Positions 43,701 through 56,400 of a stretch of DNA of 64,000 nucleotides are shown piece after piece. Source of the DNA: Sipunculus nudus (taxonomy: Eukaryota; Annelida; Sipuncula; Golfingiida; Sipunculidae); assembly GCA_026874595.1 (NCBI GenBank), contig CM049314.1, forward strand, positions 23,947,729 to 24,011,728, given 5' to 3'. The notes under the pieces were generated by a model. It saw only the letters and a list, made by a program, of their open reading frames with translations, was not told the origin of the DNA and made no database searches. The position numbers were made by a program, and so were the translations under genes. The number at the start of each line of letters is the position of its first letter. Position 1 is the stretch's first letter.

Positions 43701-46700
43701 CACGTGTTCGTTTCTGATCCACTAAGCAACTCCGGTATGTTGTCACCCGGGTTTGCACCTTCACCACCGGAACATATTCCAACTTCATATTGATTTGCAT
43801 TGTGTCAATCATGAATGGTTGTTAAATTTGCATAAAATCCGCTGAATAAATACTAAACATCCAATAATATCCTGAGTGTATATAGAGCACCAGTATTGAG
43901 TCTGAGCATATGTTAACGGTTAATGACTTAATATCACTCATCCACAATAATATCAAAATGATATTATTACAAATATAATTTGCATTATTAATATTCATAA
44001 ATACTCCACCACTTCACTGTATACTCTGTATCTTCTTTGATACAATTATAAGCACGAATGGCAACGACCAGTTTCACTACAAAGTGTAACTGACTTTGTC
44101 TGTTACTATTTTACTATTTTCAGTACAAACTCCAACAACTTTATTTATGGTCCTGACTGGTGTATCTGTATAAAGTCAATACTGTCATTAATTGTGTGTC
44201 AGTCATGCACAGTGACTGTACATGCTGTGTTATAATACTGAACACGTAGTTCTCATGTGTTCCTGCTTCCTCCTCAGCTCAACAGAGATATGTTAAACAC
44301 TGTCTATTTCTTAATAAAATTATGCCTCATGAGAATTTCAATATTTCTTGGCTGTTGAAGTAGAGTTGGGTTTAAAGCAGATTTGCACTAGATGAAGAAT
44401 TCATAATCCAGTTCAGGGATTAATTGGTGACTTAGTACTTGCATATCAAACTTATACAGGAAGTATCCTTAGCTGTATACTCTTGAGCTTCCTATGCACA
44501 TCAATGCATCCTCCTTGGGATGCTCAGCCTCCGTAGCTCACAATCCCAACAAGTATATATCCCTGATTAAACACAGCGGGCTACAGGGCGGGTCCTGTGT
44601 TATCACAGTTAACAATCATCTCAGAACTCTTCAACCCCCACTTCATCCTAGAAATCTTCACGGAGCCCAGGAAATCTGTCTCTTGTCAGGTCAAAGAAGT
44701 ACAGCCCCATACATCACCCAGCACCAGTGCTGTGAATCATGTGCTGCTCCCGGTCTCCCCCACACTGACACAGCCTCCGCTGGAGCTATCCCAGGTATCT
44801 GTGTATATGGCTGCTGTGGGGTAGCGTAAACACTATTAGCAGTGATGAATCTATGCAATCACTGAAATACCTGAACCTTTAAGAGGCTGCTGAAACTTAT
44901 CACTCTGCACCAGTAGTTTTTTATTTCACATCTTCAGATATTGTATCTTATTATATTGTAACATTTTATATACAATTATAAAGCCATTATGTTATAACCT
45001 TACTTAAATCTATGGTAATATTAGTTATATATTTAATAATATCTATTTAATAAATAGTATATTTTAGAAATACTAAGTATATCAGATATGTAAACACCAT
45101 TACCCATAGTATGCCAACCAATTAAAATTTAATATACTATTACTTTAATACTATTCATTATGCTTCAGCGATATTATGTATCTCAAAATTTCTTTATTCT
45201 ATCAGTCAAAATATACTAATTATATTCAATCCTTAACAGAAATTGTTTTATTCTTTATATATATAATCTTACTCAATCATTAATAGTGAGACTTAAATAA
45301 TATATATACAGTGGAACCCCACAATTACGACCACCTTGGGGACGGTCAAAAGTGGTCGTTTTTTGGGGGTGGTCGTATTTGTGAAACTCTAAGTTACCTG
45401 TTCCTTAATTTGGGACAATGAAAAGTGGTCATAATTGTGGGGTGATCGCAACTGCAGTGTGGTCGCAAGGTGGGGTTCCACTGTACACCCATTATATTGA
45501 TGAAGTTTCAATTTAAACACTACAGGTAAGCCCCATTCTTTATTTTAATAAATAATATGATGCACGATATTAAATACCAATTCAATATTTATTATGTTTA
45601 TACAAAATTTTTTATAAACATTTATGCAATTTTGCACAAGGCACACACAAAAGAAATATGTTAGACTTTTGTTATTAGTTTAGCAGCTCTGCCCTGTGCA
45701 GAGTATGCAGTGCTTACATTAATTTGAATATCTAAGTTTGAGTCAATTACAGTATTAGGCACCAATGCTAGCTTTATAACAGTGATATAGTAACTTCCTG
45801 TACCATAATTTCATCTTGTACTTCCTTCTTCTAATGCAGTTTGAAAATACAGGCAAGTTACTGTTAACTTATCAAGTGATCAATTAGCACACAATGTGTA
45901 TCACTGTGAACTTAGATCAGATCAGCTTTACATATGAGTAATTACACTTATTACAGCCATTGACTGCTAGCTCACACAGGCTGCTACATAATACAGACAG
46001 CACTTAGCTGCACCAGCTTTCCTACCTTGACTATTCTTAATGCTAGTTAACAGCTCCAAATCAGCCAAGGCTGAAACAGTATGCTTGTTTTATGTAGAAA
46101 CTCACACAGGCTCCGTTTGCTAAACCAGTGCAGTGAACTGACTTGTTTTTACAATATCCCTCTAGATGCCTTTCTTTATCACACAAAACCCTGGCTGCGG
46201 TCTTAGAGGCTGTACAGTCAGTCTGGGTGTTTTATACTATATTTTCTCTCTGTTTGTTCTGGTTTTACCACACTGGTTCTGCCCTTGCCGGTGGTCCTGT
46301 GTATGGTATTTTAACTAGCCACATACCACCACAGTTATTTGCTACAAAGTACAACCACATGTGGATAAATATGACCACAATATTCCCGGGCATGCTTTTT
46401 TAAATGTAAACAACTTGTTCCTTTGTTCAGAGCCAATAACAGTCCCGTCCAGCGTAATGGGTTAATTATCCAGCTAGCCTAATCTGCTGCAGCCTTCAAG
46501 AACAGCACAAACAGCAAAGCAAATCCTGCAAAACGTTATCACACAGCCACACTAGATAGCTGGTGCTGTGTAGTTTTATCACAAAGTATAGTAACTTACA
46601 CATTATATCAGCATCTGACTCTTAGCTGCGCTGTTAGATGTGAGTCAGTGCTGTGCAGCATCTACTGTTGATTCAATAAAGTAAATCATACCTGTGCTGC

Positions 46701-47796
46701 ACCTGTATGCTGCAATAATCAAGCAGCCATAATAACTGCTCAAGCAGCCTCACAGCAGCTGTAAGAACGATCTCCGATACTCAGCTCTCTCAGATTCTCT
46801 GATTACTCACATCTGTAGAGTTTTTTTTTTTATCATGGCACGATTCTGGCTCCATGAAAACATTCTCTGTGTAGACACTAACAGTTTTTTTCAGCTTATT
46901 ACCCAAAGAGAGATAAGGCACTGGCTTGTATTATACACGGTGTGATAAATTTGGCATGAGACTGGTCGGTGATCGTTCACTTTCACCACATCCTGTCTCT
47001 GTTGATGCCTTTTTCTGCATCAGCAACAGCTGGTTACGGAAAACACGGAAAACACATACGTGTGAAAGCTGCTCTGTATATCAAGATAAATTACACTCTT
47101 TCCAATGATTCTACCCAGAGTTTACTTTGAACACTATTTAAAAAAAAATCATTTTTACTATACAACTTTGGGCCTCTGTGGTACATATGAGTAGGGAAAA
47201 GTGATCTATCACTTTCAAACTGGGAAATCTTCAAAGGGAACTTAAGTACTTATAAAATTGTCCCTTTCATGATGTTTTCCCACAGGACAACCTGTCAATT
47301 TGCCAATATGGGGCAGTATATACTACTATCCCATTCAGCTGCATCAAGGTAGGCTGATTATGGTCTAAATAACAGTACACTTAGGTCAAATTCCTTAGAA
47401 ATAATCTGGCTTCCCCCCTTTCTTTTGCTTGTATACAATAATTCACAAATCTTGTATCAAATTGATAAAACATACCCAATGACCTGGTCAGTCATTAATC
47501 ATACTAAAGTTTTCATTGTTAAGGCATTCCATTTTTGTGTCAATGACATGTTGGGTCAGTTTGGTTTATATCTAGCGCTGAAATTATCAGTTTGATGTCT
47601 TCAATAATTTTTATTTTTATAGATGTAATCACTGACCATTTTAAAATCAATTTGACAGTTCTATTTATTTTTATTTGCAATTGCAGTAGTAGTAGTACTG
47701 GTAACAATGTCTAGGAAGTAGCCAGTCAAGAAGGTTTATATTAATAAAGGAGTTCTATTTTAAATAAAGATGAAATTAAATATGACACTTGCTATA

Positions 47797-47841
<45 letters not shown>

Positions 47842-50800
47842 ATTATTATTATTTTATGTATCACTATGACCTCTAAAATATATTGTAGTCAATATTTGAG
47901 GGGCATAAAAACTATCTAAAAAGTTATTTCCTGAGTTAATTAACAGGGCAAGGTCACAATCAATTCATTTTTGAAACCATATAACTTTAAAATTACTATG
48001 ATTTCTTATAATTAACTAAAGAGTAAAATCAAACCTTTTATATTTAAAACAATTCTTGGAAAAAATTACATATTTTTTACAGATCTTCAATTATCACAAA
48101 TACATATATTAATTTAATCATTTTTTCTCTTAAGTATATTTCCCTTGTAAATATAAATCCACATATATAGTATATAATTTCCTAGGAGAATATACCCACT
48201 CAGTGGTTCCAGTATGATCTTCTGTCAGTAACTGCCAAAGGACGTCCATGTACTGGACAAGCTACAGCTGGTGCTTCTACAGCAAACACAGCAGTACCAG
48301 CAGTGCAGAAACTGGGGCAGGCTGACTTCCAGGAGCTCAGCTTTGTTTGTGGCCTTCCTCAGTTTCCAGATGGCTGACTGTTGACCTATGAGATAGTTCC
48401 CCTTCATCCATGATTACAGTAGATTTACTTCCTGCTATTTCCTCAAGTTGCTCCATACAACACAGATACGCTGGATATTTAATAGACCTCCACGAGGCCT
48501 TGGACTGTACAGGTCATGACCGTTGAGTCCATATGCTTATGAGAAGATACAAAGAACTTCAGCCGGAACAGCGCTCACAAAAGTACTCAGCTGCAGGTCC
48601 TTGAACAGAGATCCTTACACAGAAGTCTCTGTTTTTATAGAGTTTACCTGATATGCCCTCTGTGTTGAGAGGTATAAAAGAACCTCATTTGATTAATTTC
48701 TGTAAGTGAAGTCTTAAAATTTGTTTAATATCCTCTATCTGTGGTTGGTTCCATGAAATCCCAGAATATCACATGTTACCTTTCTTACTTAAGTTGTTAC
48801 CTAATATGCTCTCTTTGTTGTGAGGTAAAAAGTGTTTCATTTGACTCCTTTAACTGAAGTCTTAATATCCTCTACCTATAGTTGGTTCCAAGAAATCCTG
48901 GAACATTATTACTCTGTGCATTTACCTGATCTTATTGATTGCGGTTCCTCAATCTGCACAGCAGAAGAAGGTGAAACGACCACAGTTCCTTAATTAGCCC
49001 TTTCCCAGAAGACTCACGCTGATTAAAATTATTAATTAAACCAAGTAGGAAACTTCCCTCAGTTCCTCTGCATTAATATTTGATACTGCTGATGCAAGAT
49101 GGATAAGACATCAATCAGTGGTACTTTAATAGGTTGTCCTTGCTACCAGCACTTTCAGGTCTTTTTTATCCATTCCTCAGTTGTACATGTATAACATTCC
49201 TTTCTTGCTTATCAACATCCATGCAGCGTGGGTACTGTGAGAGCATACAGTGGCCACAATAACAACTTGTGTGATCTATGGTGTGGGGAACAACATAAAT
49301 GACGTGACCCTTGGTATGGGGTTATACCCACCTTACACCCACATTCACACAACTGTCCTTTAACTAAGCTACAGATGATATACATACATGTATATTTGTG
49401 AATAATTCATGAACTCTGCATGTCGTCCCATCAGCTTGCAGAAGAACCACGGTTATACAATGATCACAAACGTTTACAAGACATACACATAACTGAAGTG
49501 TACTGCACATATAACTACCCTCAACTGCTTGAGTCCCACGATTCTTCCTTCATTTTCTTGTTGTATTGGAGGTGATCCAGGAATTATATCCTTATGAAAG
49601 ACAGGTGACTTCACCATAAATCTCTCACAAGTTACTCCTTTTTACTGATATAATCATGGTATTAGTGTATTAAAATTAAATGAAGAGATCCATCCCATAC
49701 CATTCTATAAAATACTTATTATTTTTATGTTGTCTGTGAACAAATCATGTACTCCAACTCGACAGCTAAATATTAGATGCATACAAATTAGCCTGATTTT
49801 TGCCCTACAGTATTGCTCCTGATTTGAGTGAATTTTAAGCAAAAACAGTTCGCTTTTTTTAGATTATTTCTTCCTTTTGTAATATGACCATATGAGTAAA
49901 TAATCTAATTCCTAATACTGATGATCTGATGGATATCCTTTGAGTTTGACAGTAGCAGCAAACTCCTGGTCAGTTCCTAATTATATACACACTGTGTTGT
50001 GATTGAGCAGGTTGTAGAGTAGTAAGGACTTCCTCCTCTGATCCAACAGTGGCGCCCTAGTGTCCACATACAGTCTCACCTGGTGGACAGCTAGTTGAAC
50101 TAGTTAAGGACGGATCGTGCGCGAGCCTGCCAGTCCTGATTAGATACCTGGTGATCCTGTGTATACTGTCCCTGGACCACCATTTGTTTCTGGGGAGGTT
50201 ACATGTCGCTTCTCCCCTGTACAGTGTATGGAGTACTGTCTAAGACTGGCAGCAGAGCAGGGTTTCAGTGCTCCAGCTCTGCAGGGCTGGCCCACAATGC
50301 TGGCTCTGCTAAAGCATTCAGATTTCCAGTACTGCCACAGGACTGACAGGGCTGCTTGTACTGCTGTCAGTTGCTGAACCTCAGAGCTGGGTAGGCCCAG
50401 CCTACTAAGCGTATCTGCAGCTGCTGTGTAACATCTCAGTTACCCCTAGAGCATTACCTTGTGTGGGGAAGCCCCTTCTGGGGGACTCCTGGGCAAGACC
50501 TCTGTGAACCCTACCCTCAACACAAGCCAGCACAGGCTTGTGCCACCCCTTGTTATTTGTATCTCCTGTGATAATTAGCTTGTCCTGCTTGTTGCTGCTC
50601 TGATGGGGTGCATGTGGTCTTTGGTGTTTGGAATGTAATTTGTACCTAAATATGTAATCGTGCACCCATTAGGAAAAGATTAAATACAGCATTTATGGCA
50701 GCAAATTCACTTTGCTATTTCCTCTATATTATCTGCTATTTCTCAGCTGCTGTCAAAATATTGGACCAGCATAAAACAGAACACACAGAATAATGTATAT

Positions 50801-52582
50801 TTGTGGATATATTACAAACACAGATATTCATACATGTTTACATAAGGTCAGACATGCTGATATAAACACTGACCAATTATAAACATTGCCTAACTTATAA
50901 TAAAAAGTTTCGCCCTACAGCACCTCTACATTACAGACATAAGACTCTCTATTACAAAAACTTGAGGTTTGAGAATGTAGATAAGATTTTCTGTGCCCTC
51001 TCTAATGTGGACAAAAATAAACCGCAAGTCACTCCAATGTCTGAGACTGTGTGTTAACACGGTATTGATATATTAAAGAAGCATTACCTTTTTTCATTAC
51101 TAAATTATATTTAGTGGGGTTTTAGTGTGTATGCATAATGGCAGCCCCCTTGAGCAGTTTCAAGAAACTTGGAGAAATAAACCTGTCAGGGTTAAATGAG
51201 GGTGTGGGGATACAACACAAAAGTACTCACAGGAGAATCTATGGGTGAAGAGGGCATGTTGGTGACAGTGGCATCAATTTGTCTTCAAAGGTCGGGGTGG
51301 GGGTGGAGGGGGGGGGGGGGGGGGGGTGATGACTCGCAACATTTTTTAAACACACACACACAAGCACACACTGTATACTGTGGTTGGCTTCATATTCGCG
51401 AGGCTAAAATTTCGCGATTTCTTAATTTTGAATGTTTTGCGAGGGTTTTATTTTCGTGATTGCACTAGAATCTATTTTAAAAAAACAATAATATTTACAT
51501 ATATTTTTTTTTTAATTTTAAAAAATCCCACAATACCCAACTCATCTTTATAGTCATTGTACAATAACCTGTCTCTTAATCGATGTTTTGACAATCATCA
51601 TTTAGTGTTTGTATGAGCAGGTTGTTACACCATCCAGAGATTATGTAGTTGATTTACAAACCTTGATTTCAGAGGTGTGATAACTAAATCATTTGTGCAG
51701 ATTCTGCAGATGCATTATATTCTCTTGTTATCCTCGATAAAAGGGCAGCTTATTCCTGAGGGTTTCATATTCGCGATTATATCGCATTCGCGAATATCGC
51801 GAACATAAAACCCTTGTGAACAAAAAAGCAACCACAGTATATATTTATACATATATATATATATACCTTTTTTATTGTCTGTGTGAAACATTTAAATATA
51901 TTACAATTAAGTAAAAGGTTTTAGAAAATAAGGTATTCTGTTTCCAGTATATGTTAATTCTAAATCAGGTTTAGATAAAAAAATATTTTATATAAGACTC
52001 AAAAACTGAACTAAAGTGCATAATTCTAATTATGATATATTTCATTTCCAATATATAAATATTATTCTCTGAAATCCAGGGGATATGATTACATAGATCA
52101 TCCCCCCTTGCTTAAAAGTGGGGGTCATACCCCCCATCCCCCCCCCCCCCCCATATATTGATGCCCCTGATTGACAAGGAGACATGTAGCAGTAAAGTTT
52201 AGAGAAGAATAATGCTCCCTTTTGACTATGCCTTAATCCTCAAACAATAGTCAGTTGACAACAGAAAACCCACTGGGGAAGAATATGTTGATAAGCTCAG
52301 GTCTCCAAAGCCCACAGGGCATCCATGACAAACTATTGAAATTTCAGGAATCTCAGAAGTCCACATATACATTTATACCAGTACATCAGGTTTGTAATTA
52401 TTCTTACTTCCATTCATGGAAAACATACCTAATATGCACAAGGTTCAATGAACTGAACTTTTACTGGGTCATGTAGTTATATTCATTCTAGATTTCTATG
52501 GCTAAACTGAAAATGCAAGGACACATGGTCTTGAATAATATTTTAAATGTTAAATCCTATGACATTTTCAAGCGTTTAAGGG

Positions 52583-52629
<47 letters not shown>

Positions 52630-53360
52630 TACTTGAAAACAAAAGTGAATGGTACAAGGTTGGTATGGCTACATAAAGACTTAGAACTCTGTATTTCAGC
52701 AGTGGCCATGCTGGCCAGTCTTTCTGTCAGCAAGCGTCTGTCAGCAGCAGGTCCCTGCTGGTCAGAACAGTTCCTGACAGGCTGGAACAGTACTGCTGTA
52801 CCACACGTGTACAATTAATCCACCAATCATGGTGGGCTCGTGTAACACAATGGCTACTGACACACTGCCAGCTATAATGCTGTTACTAAGCTGTGACAGA
52901 TAAACTCATACATAGCTAGCACAGGACCCCTGTACTGTATTTATAGTATGGCCTTTATCAACTCAGTATAAACAAACTTGGCTAACAACAAAATGATCCT
53001 CAAAATAGCTAGAACATAATGGGGAAAATATCTCCCAAATGACACCTCTATATACAGGAAACATCTATATTCTGACATCTCTATATTATGGACAACCCTA
53101 TATTACAAGCAATTCTATATTATGACCATGTCTGCATTAAGTAAACTTGCATATTATTGACAAATCCATATAAACATGTTTATTACGAACACCGTAATAT
53201 TATGGGAATCTCTTTATTATAGCATTTCTTAACTATGGACAACCCTATATTATGGGACATTCTACATTATGACCATACCCTTATCATGGTGACATCTATA
53301 TTATGGACACATTTATATTTATATTATGGCCACTTGTATTACGGGCATCTCTATATTACA

Positions 53361-53442
<82 letters not shown>

Positions 53443-56400
53443 GAGCATCTCTATATTAAAGACACATCAATACCATGGACACTTCTATACTATGGACACC
53501 TCTGTACTATAAATACCTTCAAATTATTGATATCTCTATATCATGGTCACCTCTATATTATGAACACTTGAGCCTTGAGGCAATTAAACTGCAACATGTA
53601 AACTCAGGGATTAGTAAACTCTCTGAAAATTAAGGCATCGCCATATTAAAGCCAAAATTCATGGTCCCATTCATGGACCATCTGTCAGCAATCATTTCAT
53701 ATTAACAGGCTGAACTACTGTGGTTTGCTTTGTGTTCATGGAGGTTTCAAATTTGCAACATTCAAGAGGGGGAAATTATTGCGAAAATAAAGATGCCAAA
53801 TAAGATGCCACTTCTGCACAGATGATCAGTATTCTATAGCCTCATTGAAATCTCACTGTATGTTGTGCCTGTAGCGTCAATATGAGCATACATTTTAAGT
53901 TACCCATAATTCAAAGTGGGATCATTTGAATAATATTATATCAAATCTTTTATATATCTTATACACCTGTCTTAATCAGTTTATACAAACACTGAATCAT
54001 GATCTGGATGTATGTCTAGTCTAGTGTTGGCAGAGGAATCTGGTATTCACCCTCTGCATGTTAATGTTGATAACTTACTAGTAAACAAAACCTCTGTGGG
54101 CATTAGACCTCATATTAACATGAAATGTTTGGTATTTATGGCCATGAAAAAGATGCACACATTTAATGGTAATTAAATGATGATTCTGCAGAAAAAAGTG
54201 GTATTAAGCACTGCAGGTACAAATTCATATATACATTCCACCTTTGAACAAATTCATGACACAAACTCTATGGTGGCCAAGGTGACCTCTGTGACCTTTG
54301 GCCAACAGACTGACCTTTGGAGGGAACACCCAAGATTACAGCAGATTATAACAGAACAGAACACATGCAGAATCCTATCCAAAAACACAAAACCTAAAAC
54401 CCAGGGGAATTTTAACTGGCAAAATTAGCTGCTGCGACCATACTGTTCTTGTTTGGGTGAAATTGGTCTGACTTTTCCATGGCCTTGCTTGTGTTTACGC
54501 TGGGTTATTTCAGGCAGTTTGACATAATGTTATTTTGCCCTATTCTTGGGAGCATCAAGCTGTGTCTGTCAGTCGCTCCTGCTTGGAATAGTTCCGCCCT
54601 GTTATCTGAGCAGAGAGCTTCTCTGCCGGCAGCCACTATCTGCTAGAAACCATTATGGTCACTGCTGTGATTAATTAGCTGGTCAAGGGTCACTGGAGTT
54701 CAGTAATTGTTAGATGCAGACAGGTTTCTTTCATTTGCTTTAACTTTCATACTGAGATGAAAGTGGATTTTGTCCCTGGTGATTTATGGCAATTAATATC
54801 ATACAGCATAAAGAAGACTCACAGGTGTTGACTTTTAAATTTTTAGAAAATAAAATTAATTTTAATTTTTAGAAAATAAAATAAAATTAAAATCCTCCAG
54901 GGATGAGGTACTTTGAGTCTCTCTTGGTGTGTTATTTTTTCTGTCAGCACCTTCAAGGACAAACTAGAATACGGGTAGTCGACAAGCGACTACGTGTATC
55001 CGCCTAAATCAGAGTGGAATGGGTGAAGTGAGGCATGGATTGAGTGGCAAGGGAAAATTGAGTGTTGCATATTAGCATGGATGTCTGCAGCCAAATTGTG
55101 TATGTAGGTTGCCCCCCATACCACAAAATCCAGAAAGCCGTCCAAGTTGTATACATATGCAAAATTTAAGGCAGATAAGTCAAACCACTACATGTATATG
55201 AGTGATTTTAGCCCGTGGCAGACAAACAGATGGACGCTGAGCAAAAATGGTTGCAGGTGACGCCACCAGTTTTGCGTATGATAAAGAGCTATGTGAGAAC
55301 TATACACATGCAAAACTTTGGCCCAATCGGTCAAACGGTTCCCAAGATATGAGCTTGGATGTCTGCTGCATAAACTAGAATGCAGGTGGCACCACCTGTC
55401 ATAAAATCAAGAGAGCTGTCGGGGATGTATAAACCTGCAAAATTTTAGGCAGATATGTCAAAACACTGCCGAGATATGAGTGATTTTATCCCATGGCAGA
55501 CAAACAGATAGGAGCTGTGCAAAAATGGCTGCATGTGGCGCCACCAGTTTTGCGTATGATTAAGAGCTATGTGAGATCTATACACATGCAAAATTTTGGC
55601 CCAATCCGTCAAACGGTTCCCGATATATGAGCTTGGATGTCTGCAGCGTAAACATGAATGTTGGTGGCGCCACCTGTCATAAAATCAGAAAAGCTATCCA
55701 GGATGTTTACGCATGCCGAATTTCAGGTGAATTAGTCTAGTCACTGCAGAGATATGAGTGATTTTAACCCAAGGCAGACAAACAGATGGACACTGTGCAA
55801 ACATGGTTGCAGGTGGCACCACCAGTTTTTGTGTATGTTATAAAGCTCTCCAAGGGCTACATTTGTGCACAAAAATTTTCCTGATCTGTCAAACGGTTCC
55901 CGAGATATGAGCTTGGATGTCTGCAGCGTAAACGTGAATGTAGGTGGCCCCACCTGTCATAAAATCAGAAAAGCTATCCAGGATGTGTAAGCATGCCGAA
56001 TTTCAGGTGAATTAGTCAAGTCACTGCAGAGATATGAGTGATTTTAACCCAAGGCAGATGAACAGATGGACACTGTGCAGACATGGTTGCAGGTGGTGCC
56101 ACCATTTTTTGTGTATGTTATAAAGCTCTCCAAGGGCTACATTTGTGCACAAAAATTTTCCTGATCGGTCAAACGGTTCCCGAGATATGAGCTTGGATGT
56201 CTGCAGCATTAACGTGAATGTAGGTGGCGCCACCTGTCATAAAATAAAAAAACTATCCAGCATGTGTACGCATGCCGAATTTCAGGTGAATTAGTCAAGT
56301 CACTGCAGAGATATGAGTGATTTTAACCCAAGGCAGACGAACAGATGGACACTGTGCAAACATGGTTGCAGGTGGCGCCACCATTTTTTGTGTATGTTAT

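Noticed and set aside
44494-44829. 111-codon plus-strand frame
   Set aside because: No recognisable domain, an overlapping frame of similar length exists in another phase, and no splice or promoter support was found.
53235-53571. Three overlapping plus-strand frames with long Tyr-Ile repeats
   Set aside because: They are products of the TA microsatellite; the same holds for frames at 5244-5642 and 52498-52818.
55741-56233. Two nearly identical 70-codon minus-strand frames
   Set aside because: They are the same part of successive 279 bp satellite units, so their similarity reflects repetition and not selection for protein.
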